From assembly GCF_918378365.1 (NCBI RefSeq), contig NZ_OU912926.1, forward strand, positions 2,418,001-2,482,000: 64,000 nt of DNA. Direction: 5' to 3'. Positions within the stretch are counted from its first letter, which is position 1, and each line of letters starts with the position of its first letter. Below the pieces are notes generated by a model. The model was not told where the DNA came from. It saw only the letters and a list, made by a program, of their open reading frames with translations, and made no database searches. This stretch comes from Candidatus Nitrotoga arctica (lineage in GTDB: Bacteria > Pseudomonadota > Gammaproteobacteria > Burkholderiales > Gallionellaceae). Below are positions 48,322 through 57,916 of this stretch, in pieces. The position numbers and the translations under genes were made by a program.

Positions 48322-49041
48322 GTGCCACCTCAACTCCAGGCAGGCGAATTGCACATTTGGAAAATAGAACTCGATTACGACAATGGCCATTGGCAGCCGC
48401 TTATGGCCCTGCTCTCAGACGACGAACAGATCAAGGCTGATCGTTACCGGTTTGATAAACTTCGGCTCCGATATATTGCCGGTCGCGCCGCTCTGCGCAA
48501 ACTGCTCGGCGGCTACATGGGCCGTGAGCCAGAAGCACTAATCTTCGACTACAACGATTACGGCAAACCTTCCTTGCAGAACATTGATAACGGGTTGTGC
48601 TTCAATGTTTCACACAGTGGAGAGACCATGCTAGCGGCTTTCGTGCTGAACAGCGAAGTTGGCATTGACATCGAAGCAATCCAACAAAATATCGACTACG
48701 TGGATATCTGCCAGCGCTGGTTCTCGGTGCAAGAGAACAACGCACTCCAGGATCTGCCGGAAGAGCAGCGCATTGCCGCATTTTTCCGTGCCTGGACACG
48801 CAAAGAGGCCTATATCAAGGCACGGGGAATAGGGCTTTCTTATTCATTGAATCGCTTCAGCGTATCCTTGGATGAAAGCAGCTCTGCGCTCCTTGAGCAT
48901 CACGATTGCCCGCAAGAAATAAAATCATGGCAAATATACAATATCGAAGTATCGAGTGCCTATTCCGCCGCTGTCGCCATAGAAGCTGCGAGGTGGGACA
49001 TCCGTCATTATAATTTTGAGCATCTTAGGAAAAGAGCCTGA
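48322..49041 (+). CDS. Sfp-type 4'-phosphopantetheinyl transferase
   Basis: 239 residues from a GTG start. FNVSHSGETMLAAFVLN and VGIDIEAIQ carry the Mg/CoA-binding Asp and Glu. FFRAWTRKEAYIKARGIGL carries the conserved WxxKEA. It would activate carrier domains by attaching phosphopantetheine. It lies 20 bp after the NRPS stop and surely belonged to that pathway. Unlike the NRPS, it shows no damage. It could now serve other carrier proteins. Confidence 0.9.
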   Translation: MPPQLQAGELHIWKIELDYDNGHWQPLMALLSDDEQIKADRYRFDKLRLRYIAGRAALRKLLGGYMGREPEALIFDYNDYGKPSLQNIDNGLCFNVSHSGETMLAAFVLNSEVGIDIEAIQQNIDYVDICQRWFSVQENNALQDLPEEQRIAAFFRAWTRKEAYIKARGIGLSYSLNRFSVSLDESSSALLEHHDCPQEIKSWQIYNIEVSSAYSAAVAIEAARWDIRHYNFEHLRKRA

Positions 49042-49278
49042 TAAGATGTCTCATCGTAGACTGGTATTACAGTTCATTCGCCACACATTGATGACCACAC
49101 AGGTTTTAATACTGTCAGTTCAAGCATATTAACTCTGCGATCAGGCTGCCATTGTCGGAATGAAGCACTGTCCGATTCGACGCTACATTTCTCCTTCCGC
49201 AGTCTGTTCGAACAAATCAGAGAATTGTCCATCCATAAAGTGCAATTCTTCATTCCCGTAAAAACCGACATATAGATA

Positions 49279-50655
49279 TTAATCATCAATATTGATGGCC
49301 GATTTTTGATTGGTGTTGGTTTCGATCCAATCGGCACGCACGTGAATCACGACACTTTGTTCCTCGTAGCGGGTGTAACCCCTGATCTGCTTTATCAGGC
49401 TGTCGTCGAGGAGGAAATCGGCTGCGAGCAGTAAAGCGCCTTCGCGGCTGACCAGATCACGGCTCAGTACCATGCCCGGCTTGAGAGAATTTGGACCTAA
49501 CGCCCACTCCTTCTGCGCTTTATCGACGATTTCACTGTCATTCAGGCTGGCAAAGGCATCGAGCACCTGCGGATCGTAGCGTTTGCCCCGTGACTGCTGG
49601 AGGAAAGCGAGCGCCTCTACTGAAGTCAGACGTTTGGCACTGAAGCTTCCGATCTGCAAGCCGTCATAGTCGTTGGCAACGGCGAGGATGCGAGCACCCA
49701 GCGGAATATCCGTTGCGCTCAGACCATCGGGATAACCTTGGCCGTCGTAGCGCTCATGATGCGAGCGCAACAAGCGGGCGGCGCTGCGCAGGCTGTCGAG
49801 CGCCATTAGGGCTAACTCTCCCTTGATCGGGTGTTTCTTAAACAGAATGAACTCTTCTGTGTTCATTTGGCTTACCGACTTTGCGAGCAGGGCGTCGGGC
49901 ATGCCAATCTTGCCGATGTCGTGGAGGAGACCGGCGAGCATCACGTCCTGCGTCGCAGTCCGATCCAGCCCTATTTTGACGGCGATGCGTCGGGCCAGGT
50001 CGGCGACACGACGCGAATGTCCCGAACGGGGTCCCTCAGTCACCTCAATCAGATTCGAGAAAACCTTGATCGAGGTCAGAAAACTGGTCTTCAGTTTCTC
50101 GTTGGCAGCAGCAAGCGCATCATGGGTCAAGCGCAGTTCAGCGGTGCGCTCTTCGACGCGAGCTTCGAGGCTGGCATTCAGCTCGCGCAGCTCCTCGTTC
50201 TGCCGTTGGGTCAAGGCCTCGAGACGTCGCTTGTCACGCTCCAGCTGCTTGTGTTCGAGCGCATGGCGCACGATCAGGCGCACATCCTGGTCGTCCCAAG
50301 GCTTGGAGATGTAGCGAAAAATCTGACCCTGGTTGATGGCCTCAATGGTCGAGGTGATATCGGCATGGCCTGTGAGCAGAATGCGTGAGGTGTCCGGCCA
50401 ACGGCTACTTACCACCTCAAGAAAACGAGCTCCATCCATTTCCGGCATGCGCATATCGGAAATCACTAGGTCGACCTGCTCGCTCTCCAAAAGCTTTATT
50501 CCCGCATCACCGCTGATGGCTGTCAGTACACGGTAACCATCGTGGCGGAATAACCGGCGCAGGGCGGAAAGAATGTTCTGCTCGTCGTCGACGCACAACA
50601 GGGTCGCGCTCGCTCTGCTCGCGGCAGGCGGCAGCAAGATGCTTGTATCGCTCAC
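49279..50655 (-). CDS. RpfG-like response regulator, REC-HD-GYP
   Basis: 458 residues. The receiver is about 18-135, with the phospho-Asp in LVISDMRMPEMDG and the Lys in YISKPWDD. A coiled coil spans about 140-190. The HD-GYP domain is about 195-345, with LAGLLHDIGKIGMPD, SHHERYDGQGYPDGL and AVANDYDGL. The C-terminal 90 residues form an extra domain (LKPGMVLSRDLVSREGALLL) resembling the 103-aa protein at 53703. It would hydrolyse c-di-GMP when phosphorylated. ATGA overlap with the kinase gene indicates coupling; it is the last gene of the kai operon. Confidence 0.92.
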   Translation of the reverse strand: MSDTSILLPPAASRASATLLCVDDEQNILSALRRLFRHDGYRVLTAISGDAGIKLLESEQVDLVISDMRMPEMDGARFLEVVSSRWPDTSRILLTGHADITSTIEAINQGQIFRYISKPWDDQDVRLIVRHALEHKQLERDKRRLEALTQRQNEELRELNASLEARVEERTAELRLTHDALAAANEKLKTSFLTSIKVFSNLIEVTEGPRSGHSRRVADLARRIAVKIGLDRTATQDVMLAGLLHDIGKIGMPDALLAKSVSQMNTEEFILFKKHPIKGELALMALDSLRSAARLLRSHHERYDGQGYPDGLSATDIPLGARILAVANDYDGLQIGSFSAKRLTSVEALAFLQQSRGKRYDPQVLDAFASLNDSEIVDKAQKEWALGPNSLKPGMVLSRDLVSREGALLLAADFLLDDSLIKQIRGYTRYEEQSVVIHVRADWIETNTNQKSAINIDD

Positions 50656-52844
50656 GGTGTTTCCTCTTGGGTCGATTCATGGCTCTGCCGCTGCGGTAGA
50701 ATGACACGAAAAGTCGTGCCTGTGCCCACCTTGCTTTCCACCTCTATGCTGCCGCCATGCTTTGTTACGATCCCGTAGGAGAGAGAGAGGCCTAAGCCAG
50801 TGCCCTTGCCGATTGGCTTGGTGGTGAAGAAAGGGTCGAAGATGCGCTTCAGATTTTCCGGCACGATACCGCTGCCAGTGTCAGCGACCTCAATCCAGAC
50901 GTGTAGATCGTCGCAGCCGCTGCGCAATGTGATGATGCCGCGCTCCGCATCGGCGATTGCATGGGCGGCATTAACCAGGAGATTGAGGAACACCTGGTTG
51001 ATCTCCGATGGCAGGCACTCGATCTCGGGTAATATGCCATATTCCTTGACCACTTTGGCTTTGTATTTAATCTCGTTGTTGACTACGTTGAGGGTCGAGT
51101 TTAGTCCTTGGTGCAGGTTGACCCACTTCCACTCCTGGCTGCTATTGACGTGAGAAAAATCTTTCAGATCCTGGACGATCTTACTTACGCGCGAGATACC
51201 TTCCTTAGACTCTGCCATAAGCAGCGGAATATCCATACGCAGAAAATCCAAATTAAGTTCCGCCTTGAGTCTCTGTAGTTCGGCGTGGGCCGCTGCGTCG
51301 ATCATCAGCACATTCTCTGTACTGGCATAAGCGTCGAGAATTAAAAACAAGTCGTTCAGATAGGTCTCCAGCGCCCCAATATTGGAATGCACATAGCCAA
51401 TCGGGTTATTGATCTCATGTGCGACGCCGGCAGCTAGCTGGCCAATCGAGGCCATTTTCTCGTTTTGCAGCAGATGCTCCTGCACCACGTTAAGACGGGC
51501 ATTGAGTTCACTCAGCTGCATGTTGCGCCGCAACAAAACTGCTTCGGCCCGTTCTCGATTCCGCACGTCCGCTGCCAACCGAAGGTTCGCCTGCTCAAGT
51601 TCAGCGGTACGGCTTTGAACCAACTGCTCCAGGTCTCGGTGTGCATGATTCAGCTCCTCTTCAAAAAATTTTTGCTTGGTGATATCCCTAAACGTCGTAA
51701 GAGCGCCAACGATTTGCTTTTGTTCGTTTATCAGAGGGGCTGCGGTGCAACTCAACCAGAGACCATGCTCACCCAAAGAAGGATGGAATATATCGACATT
51801 GTAAGCGCCATCGGATAGCGGAAAACAGCGCGGATTGCTGTAATGTGACTCAACGATCTCAGCCTCGCTGACACCCTTCACCACCAGATCAGACAGCACC
51901 AGCCGCCGCTCTGTGTAGAAGGCACGCCAGTGATTGTTCGTGCCGACCATCTCGGCCGCACTGATGCCAGTGATCATCTCGCAGGCCTTATTCCAGTGCG
52001 TCACAACACAATTGGCGTCGATAACGAACTTCGGCATCGGATTAGCATTGACGATCTGGGCCAATACCTGCTGCGCATGCAGCTGCGCCACTTCGGCGCG
52101 CTTACTGTCGGTGATACCCGTAACGAGCACCGCCAGTTCCCCTGAGTGTTCGGTGTTGGCGGCACTGCGCTCAACCCCGATCTCGGTGTCACTCTTGGGA
52201 GTAATAGAATATTCTGAATGGGCATCCATCGCTTCGCCACGCTGGTGCGCCAGTTCGCGCGAGTCAGAGTGGGCGAGTTCCCAGTAATCCATGCTTAACA
52301 ATTCATCATGCGTAAAATTGGTGAATTCGGTTACTGGATTTGCATGGATCAGCTTACTGCCACGATGCGGTATTACGGCAACGGTCTCGGACAACCCGCG
52401 GGACACTTGCTGGCTGCATTGCAGTTCCTCCTCCGTCTTTACTTGCGCAGTAATGTCAGTGCAGATCGCAACGTACTTATGGGGTTGCCCATTTTCACCC
52501 AACAAAGGCACGATTGTGGTCGATACCCAGTAAAATTCACCATTCTTGCGTCGGTTACGGATATTGCTTTGCCATACCTTTCCGGCACCGATAGTGAGCC
52601 ACATGCCCTCGAAAAAATCCTTGAGATGGTAACCAGAATTGAGCATGCGGTGATCACGGCCGATGAGTTCCTCACGGGAAAAGCCACTGATCTTGGAAAA
52701 CAATTCATTAGCATCGAGGATGGACCCGGCGGCATCGGTGACGCTGATGATGGCATGCTGGTCAAAGACAAACTTGTAATTCTCCAGTTCACGCTGCTGA
52801 CTACTCGGCACAACGGCATCCAACCTATCCGGCTCTGTTTCCAT
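50652..52844 (-). CDS. soluble multi-PAS sensor histidine kinase
   Basis: 730 residues without membrane segments. PAS1 with PAC is about 18-140 (ISVTDAAGSILDANELFSKISGF). A degenerate PAS follows to about 250, then PAS3 (about 260-400, VIDANCVVTHWNKACEMITGI). A coiled coil (about 400-470) leads to HisKA, with the phospho-His in GQLAAGVAHEINNPIGY. HATPase_c follows with NLLVNAAHAI, VADTGSGI and GTGLGLSLSYGIV. It probably phosphorylates the REC domains of this operon. The start is 22 bp after the HDOD gene stop, and the end overlaps the HD-GYP gene by 4 bp. Confidence 0.92.
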   Translation of the reverse strand: METEPDRLDAVVPSSQQRELENYKFVFDQHAIISVTDAAGSILDANELFSKISGFSREELIGRDHRMLNSGYHLKDFFEGMWLTIGAGKVWQSNIRNRRKNGEFYWVSTTIVPLLGENGQPHKYVAICTDITAQVKTEEELQCSQQVSRGLSETVAVIPHRGSKLIHANPVTEFTNFTHDELLSMDYWELAHSDSRELAHQRGEAMDAHSEYSITPKSDTEIGVERSAANTEHSGELAVLVTGITDSKRAEVAQLHAQQVLAQIVNANPMPKFVIDANCVVTHWNKACEMITGISAAEMVGTNNHWRAFYTERRLVLSDLVVKGVSEAEIVESHYSNPRCFPLSDGAYNVDIFHPSLGEHGLWLSCTAAPLINEQKQIVGALTTFRDITKQKFFEEELNHAHRDLEQLVQSRTAELEQANLRLAADVRNRERAEAVLLRRNMQLSELNARLNVVQEHLLQNEKMASIGQLAAGVAHEINNPIGYVHSNIGALETYLNDLFLILDAYASTENVLMIDAAAHAELQRLKAELNLDFLRMDIPLLMAESKEGISRVSKIVQDLKDFSHVNSSQEWKWVNLHQGLNSTLNVVNNEIKYKAKVVKEYGILPEIECLPSEINQVFLNLLVNAAHAIADAERGIITLRSGCDDLHVWIEVADTGSGIVPENLKRIFDPFFTTKPIGKGTGLGLSLSYGIVTKHGGSIEVESKVGTGTTFRVILPQRQSHESTQEETP

Positions 52845-52866
52845 GCTGTCGCCATCCCTTTCTGCT

Positions 52867-53706
52867 TTAGCTTAGCATCCACTCCGTCTCATCGCGCTGA
52901 GCATCTACCTCGCCCAACAGACGCTTGAATTCAACCCAGCCGATGCCTAACCTGTTCCAGGCGACGTCGGATAAGCACGGTACCAGATCTTCATTGCCCC
53001 CCGGAAATTCCAGCACATGCGCCATGACGTCGGCCAGATGTACCAGATCGACAAGGGAATTTGCGGGCATATCCATCGGGTTGTGATGGTTGGCGATCGC
53101 CACCGCTATCTCGGCGGGAAATTTCCAGCGCACAGCGAGTGCCGCACCGATCTGAGCATGGTCGAAACCCAAAACTGCTTGCTCTGCTTCAATGGGGTAG
53201 CAATCGTGCTCGGCACGGTATGCCATCACGCTACGATACTTCTCTGGAAAACGTGCCGCAAGGATAAGCCGGCCTACATCATGAAGCAGGCCAGCGGTGA
53301 AGGAATTTTCCATATTGGTACCAAGCTCGCGGGCCAACGCACGCGCGCAAAGTGCCGTCCCGGCGCTGTGCAGCCAGAAGGCACGTTGATCGTAGCCCGC
53401 CACTACCAAAGTCTGAAAGTGGGTCACTACGGCGGCTCCGGTGATCAGGGTGCGGGCAGCGCGTAACCCTAACACTGTCAAGGCATCCGGTATCGTTGCT
53501 ACCTGTCTCTGCAGGCCGTAAAAAGAAGAATTGGCGACACGCAATAATTTAGCCGCCAGGGCCGGATCCCGCGCGATCCTGAAGGCAACTTGCCCAACAT
53601 CCACTTCAGGGCGCTGCAGGTAGTCCATTAGATCCAGTACCACTTCAGGCAAGGCCGGCAGTCGATCTAGATCGGCCACCGCCATTTGCAGTGTGATCTC
53701 GCTCAT
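52867..53706 (-). CDS. HDOD domain protein
   Basis: 279 residues: DRLPALPEVVLDLMDYL, FRIARDPALAAKLLRVANSSFYG and GLRAARTLI form the HDOD fold. TAGLLHDVGRLILAARFPEKY and IANHHNP keep HD-like residues. HDOD proteins act as scaffolds in c-di-GMP networks. It overlaps the 103-aa gene by 4 bp (ATGA) and is followed at 22 bp by the kinase. It is only distantly similar to the HDOD protein at 21978. Confidence 0.9.
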   Translation of the reverse strand: MSEITLQMAVADLDRLPALPEVVLDLMDYLQRPEVDVGQVAFRIARDPALAAKLLRVANSSFYGLQRQVATIPDALTVLGLRAARTLITGAAVVTHFQTLVVAGYDQRAFWLHSAGTALCARALARELGTNMENSFTAGLLHDVGRLILAARFPEKYRSVMAYRAEHDCYPIEAEQAVLGFDHAQIGAALAVRWKFPAEIAVAIANHHNPMDMPANSLVDLVHLADVMAHVLEFPGGNEDLVPCLSDVAWNRLGIGWVEFKRLLGEVDAQRDETEWMLS

Positions 53707-54014
53707 TTGAATTTCTCCAGCCGGTAGTCAAGCACTGCGCGTCGCAGGGCCTGCATGGTTACATGCGAACCGGCTCGCCTGAACAAATGTTCTACCCGCT
53801 CGCTTAGCACTTCACGTTGCTCATTAAGCTCCGCAGCAGAACGCTCGCTCGACACCAGCACAACTATCTCGCTCACTCCACAACGACGCAAACTATCGAT
53901 ATGGGCAGTGTCGATTACCGTACCGAGCGGCAGCAGTATGTTGCTGCCGCTCATCACTTCTTCGCCCAGCACCATGCCGGGTAAAGTCTGCTCGAGCGGA
54001 ATTATTTGGATCAT
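53703..54014 (-). CDS. 103-residue protein with HD-GYP-tail-like domain
   Basis: IPLEQTLPGMVLGEEVMSGSNILLPLGTVIDTAHIDSL in two parts resembles the small beta domain often attached to HD-GYP proteins (PGMVLxxDV...GxxLLxxGtxL). The HD-GYP regulator at 49279 carries a similar segment at its C-terminus. A helical tail (about 55-103) follows. It has no catalytic residues and is perhaps an adaptor. It starts 11 bp after the 1198-aa gene. Confidence 0.75.
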   Translation of the reverse strand: MIQIIPLEQTLPGMVLGEEVMSGSNILLPLGTVIDTAHIDSLRRCGVSEIVVLVSSERSAAELNEQREVLSERVEHLFRRAGSHVTMQALRRAVLDYRLEKFK

Positions 54015-54025
54015 TACTGGCTTGG

Positions 54026-57000
54026 TCAGACAACAAGCGGCAGGAGCACGAGCAGAGCACCGCGCGAGCGTGAGTGCTCACCCATGCTACTGCCGCGCAA
54101 ACGATAGCGGATACCATTAATATCAATATCCGTTTCTGCCATCATGGACGAACCCAACGCCGCGAGGAGCGGCGCCGGTAGCGAGGCGTACATATCCCGC
54201 CCCAGAAGCAGCTTACCATCGCCGCAGATCACATCGGCAGCGGTGTTAGCCAAGACGACAATGAACTCATCGTCGATACCGATGATCGGCCAGGGTAGTT
54301 GCTGCAGCACTTCTTGCACGATGTTGAGCAAAGACTCGTCGCGCATCACCTGCAGATCCTTGTTCGCCAACATCTTCTGCAGCTGCTCGTTGACCACTGT
54401 CATTTGGCTGTTGGCCAACGCCAACCCTGTATGCAAACGACGGTTCTCGTCGGCCATTTCCTTATGACGGAAAGCTTCCTCGATGTTGGCACGAAGGATG
54501 TCGTCATCCCAGGGTTTGGACAGGAATTTGTAGATCGCCCCCTCATTGATCGCATCCGTCACCGCCTGTAGATCGGTGTAGCCGGAAAGTACCAAACGTA
54601 CTGTATCTGGGTGTAGCGTTTTGACCCGGCGCAGAAATTCGACCCCGCTCATGCCGGGCATGAGCTGGTCGGAAATGATCACGTCGACTCGATGGCTGGC
54701 GAGCATTTCCAGCCCCTGCTCTGCGCTCATGGCAGTAAGAATATCGTAACCGTCGCGGCGCAACAGCCGCTTCAACGCAGAAAGAATATTTGCTTCGTCG
54801 TCGACCAAGAGCAGTGTCCGACTCGGCTTCAGGCCAGCCATCATCCGGCTGTCCAGCGATCGACCCTCGCGCAACAAAGCGGTCGCTTCCTCGACCGGCA
54901 GTGGACGGCTAAAATAATAGCCCTGAATCTCGTCGCAATGGTTGGCGATCAGAAGACCCAGCTGCCCCTCGGTCTCGACTCCCTCGGCCACCACATTAAG
55001 CTTCAGGTTATGCGCCAGAGTGATGATGGCGCGAGTTATCGAAACGTCATTCGGGTCGGCGATGATGTCCTGAACAAAGGCCTTATCCACCTTCAAACTG
55101 TCGATGGGAAAGCGCTTAAGATAGGCTAGGCTGGAATAACCGGTACCGAAATCGTCCACCGTAATCTTCACGCCGATCTCCTTGATCCGTTCCAGAACAC
55201 CGATGACACCATCGACATCTTGCATCAACTGACTCTCGGTCAGCTCCAGCTCCAAGTGAATGGGCGCCAGCCCGCTCGTCGCTAGCGCCTGTCGCACCGT
55301 CTCGCACAGATCGGCAACATGAATCTGTCTCTCGGAGACATTAACCGCCATGCTCGGGGTACCCAATCCCTCATCGTGCCAACATCGCAACTGTGCGCAG
55401 GCAGTGGTTAGCACCCATTCGCCGACAGGAACGATCAAACCGGTTTCCTCCAACAACGGAATGAACTCGTCGGGTCCCACCAGCCCACGCACAGAATGCT
55501 GCCAACGCAACAACGCCTCAAAGCCTGTAATTTTTCCGGTGGTGCAACTCACTTTGGGCTGGTAATAGAGCAGGAATTCGCCATTGCTCAGCGCGTAGCG
55601 CAGGTCTGTTTCCAGCCGCATCTTGTCTTGCGCGTTCCGGTTCATCTCCATCGTAAAAAACTGATAAGTGTTGCGCCCCTGATTCTTGGCCCGATACATC
55701 GCTGTGTGGGCGTTGTGAATCAGAGACGCACTATCGTCGGCATCATCCGGGAACAAGGTAATGCCAACACTAGCCCAGACGAACAGCTCCTTGCCGTCAA
55801 TCAGGTACGGCCCAGCGCAACTATCGATCACTTTACGCGCTACCATCGTCGCGTCCTCGCTACGGGCAATCTCCGGCAGGATGATGCAGAACTCATCCAC
55901 GCCCAGACATCCAACTGTGCCAGTGTCATCCAAACATGCCGTGAGGCGGCGTGCAACTTCCTGCAGCAGACCGTCGCCGATACTGTGCCCTAGCGTGTCA
56001 ATGACCATCTTGAAATTATCTAGACTGACTGACAATACCGCCAATAGCCACTTGTTGCGCCGTGCCGCCATCACCCCTTGATCCAGGCGGTCGTGAATCA
56101 GGGTGCGGTTGGGCAGTCCGGTGACAACGTCGTAGTAAGCCAGATAATTTAGCTGCTGCTCTTTTTTGATGTGATCAATCGCGAACGCGATGTCGCCAGT
56201 CAATTCGGTTAACAGCTTCATTTCTTCCTCATGGAAGAATTCGCTCTCGCTGGCGTATAGCGCGAACACGCCTACTACTTTATCCGAAACAATGAGCGGC
56301 AAAACAGCCATCGAGCGAACTTCTGATTCGGTGTATTTCTTATTGAACAAAACCCTGGAGTCGTTTTTCGAATCGTTGGACACGACGGACTTTTTCTCCC
56401 TTATCGTCAGCGCGAGCATGGTATTGGATGCAGTCTCACTGGATGATAATACGTCTTTGATAGCGGTCAGGAGAGCCTCGTCCTTGCCCGCAGAGGCAAT
56501 AGGAACAATTTTCATTGTGCTCCGATCCACGAGGGCTATCATGGCCATGCGGAACCCGCCTACCTCGACCGCTATCCGGCAAGCCTCCCTGAATAGCTCG
56601 TCGCGTTCACGCACGCGCATGATGAGTGTGTTAATACCGCTAAGCATGGCATATACGCGGTTGAGATATATGATACTGGCTTGCGCTTTCTTGCGTTCAG
56701 TGATGTCTTCGCCGATGCTGGCCGTTCCGATCACGTCGCCGGCTCCCGACCGTAACACCGAATTGTTCCAGCGAATGAACCGACGCTCGCCGGAACGTGT
56801 GAGGATCTCGTTCTCGTGATGCCTTTCTTCGGACTGGTTGGCGAGGAGCGCCGCGAAAAAAGAATTTTTTAAATCGTTAATTTCTGGTGGTATGAAAAGC
56901 TCAAACCAGTTTTGCCCAATAACCTCCCCGAGTTGCCAATCGGTCAGGTGCAGTAAATACTCGTTGCAGTACGTAATCCTACCTTCGCAATCGAGCATCA

Positions 57001-57622
57001 CTGAAACCAGCTCTACATTTCCCAGTAGGTCGCAAAAGCGACGCTCGCTTTCGCGCAGTTCCTGCGCGACCTTTTTTCGCTCCGTTATGTTCAAGTGCAT
57101 AACCACGACGCCATTCGGATGATCATCAGCCAAGGGAGTTACCATCAACAGGAACCAGCACTGTTCTGTCGACGAATGACAGGAATATTCAAGCGAAAAG
57201 CTTTTAACTCCGCCACCCAGCACCGATCGAATCCCTGCGGCGGCCTGGTGCGCCTCAGATGCGCCCTCTCCCCGTGCGCTATCGCAAATCTCTAAGTAAT
57301 TAACGCCGACCCCATGCCCTTGGCCCTGGATCGCATTCGTGCTGGCAAATCGCCGCCATGCCTCGTTCACCGATACGATGAGTCCTTGGGTATCAAGCAA
57401 AGCGATATGCGCGGGCAATGCGTTGAGAATGGCGGCCTCGCTGTGGCGCATGTGATCCTGGGCGCGCCGCAGCAAGAATGGCCGGCCATCATGACCCGCC
57501 ACCGTATCCACCTGGCCTGCCGTTAGTTCCTCCAAGCGTTGCTCGGTGTGACGTAGAGTCTCAATTAACGCAGAAATTTTCTCACTCGAGTCTTCCAGAG
57601 ATGGCGGGTCTTTGGGGTTCAT
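54026..57622 (-). CDS. PAS-PAS-GAF-GGDEF-EAL-REC signalling protein
   Basis: 1198 residues, no membrane helix. A short coil is followed by PAS (about 70-190), PAS with PAC (about 195-315), GAF (about 335-480), then GGDEF (about 490-650) whose signature reads GVDEF, so cyclase activity is doubtful. EAL (about 660-910) has [32 protein letters not shown] and VVAEGVETE, all expected for c-di-GMP hydrolysis. A receiver (about 925-1045) has [17 protein letters not shown] and [17 protein letters not shown]-like C-terminus ends it. Its receiver sits at the end, which is unusual. The start overlaps kaiB by 4 bp. Confidence 0.92.
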   Translation of the reverse strand: MNPKDPPSLEDSSEKISALIETLRHTEQRLEELTAGQVDTVAGHDGRPFLLRRAQDHMRHSEAAILNALPAHIALLDTQGLIVSVNEAWRRFASTNAIQGQGHGVGVNYLEICDSARGEGASEAHQAAAGIRSVLGGGVKSFSLEYSCHSSTEQCWFLLMVTPLADDHPNGVVVMHLNITERKKVAQELRESERRFCDLLGNVELVSVMLDCEGRITYCNEYLLHLTDWQLGEVIGQNWFELFIPPEINDLKNSFFAALLANQSEERHHENEILTRSGERRFIRWNNSVLRSGAGDVIGTASIGEDITERKKAQASIIYLNRVYAMLSGINTLIMRVRERDELFREACRIAVEVGGFRMAMIALVDRSTMKIVPIASAGKDEALLTAIKDVLSSSETASNTMLALTIREKKSVVSNDSKNDSRVLFNKKYTESEVRSMAVLPLIVSDKVVGVFALYASESEFFHEEEMKLLTELTGDIAFAIDHIKKEQQLNYLAYYDVVTGLPNRTLIHDRLDQGVMAARRNKWLLAVLSVSLDNFKMVIDTLGHSIGDGLLQEVARRLTACLDDTGTVGCLGVDEFCIILPEIARSEDATMVARKVIDSCAGPYLIDGKELFVWASVGITLFPDDADDSASLIHNAHTAMYRAKNQGRNTYQFFTMEMNRNAQDKMRLETDLRYALSNGEFLLYYQPKVSCTTGKITGFEALLRWQHSVRGLVGPDEFIPLLEETGLIVPVGEWVLTTACAQLRCWHDEGLGTPSMAVNVSERQIHVADLCETVRQALATSGLAPIHLELELTESQLMQDVDGVIGVLERIKEIGVKITVDDFGTGYSSLAYLKRFPIDSLKVDKAFVQDIIADPNDVSITRAIITLAHNLKLNVVAEGVETEGQLGLLIANHCDEIQGYYFSRPLPVEEATALLREGRSLDSRMMAGLKPSRTLLLVDDEANILSALKRLLRRDGYDILTAMSAEQGLEMLASHRVDVIISDQLMPGMSGVEFLRRVKTLHPDTVRLVLSGYTDLQAVTDAINEGAIYKFLSKPWDDDILRANIEEAFRHKEMADENRRLHTGLALANSQMTVVNEQLQKMLANKDLQVMRDESLLNIVQEVLQQLPWPIIGIDDEFIVVLANTAADVICGDGKLLLGRDMYASLPAPLLAALGSSMMAETDIDINGIRYRLRGSSMGEHSRSRGALLVLLPLVV

Positions 57623-57909
57623 GGCGCGACGACTTCCAGATTCAAAGCACGCAATACGATCTGGGTGTGATTGAGTGAACCTACGATTATTTGGACGGGG
57701 GACGGCGCCAGTTTGATCAGAGTCGGGGTCAGGAATACACCGTCTATCAGTGCACGCTTCGGTTCCCGAAACACATCTACGATTTCAATCTCGTGCCGAT
57801 TCGTAAGGTGCGCCCGACAAAGTGCGGTAAGGTTGGCAATCGCCTGCGCGGAGTTCGGCGCATCACCTGCGACATACAGCCGGAATTTGAACATGGTTTG
57901 TGGGCTCAT
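57619..57909 (-). CDS. kaiB: KaiB-family protein
   Basis: 96 residues from ATG 57909 (an in-frame upstream start at 57951 would overlap kaiC). The KaiB signatures are [19 protein letters not shown] at the thioredoxin-like N-terminus, then [29 protein letters not shown] and IIVGSL. KaiB binds the KaiC CI ring after fold switching. It begins 7 bp after kaiC and ends in an ATGA overlap with the 1198-aa signalling gene, so stoichiometric co-expression is expected. KaiA is absent. Confidence 0.92.
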   Translation of the reverse strand: MSPQTMFKFRLYVAGDAPNSAQAIANLTALCRAHLTNRHEIEIVDVFREPKRALIDGVFLTPTLIKLAPSPVQIIVGSLNHTQIVLRALNLEVVAP

Positions 57910-57916
57910 AGTAAGC

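Noticed and set aside
49074..49337. 87-codon minus frame after the phosphopantetheinyl transferase gene
   Set aside because: Overlaps the HD-GYP gene end in another frame, lacks a good start, and its composition is not protein-like.
52308..52928. 206-codon + frame opposite the PAS kinase
   Set aside because: Antisense shadow of the kinase N-terminus; no homology features.
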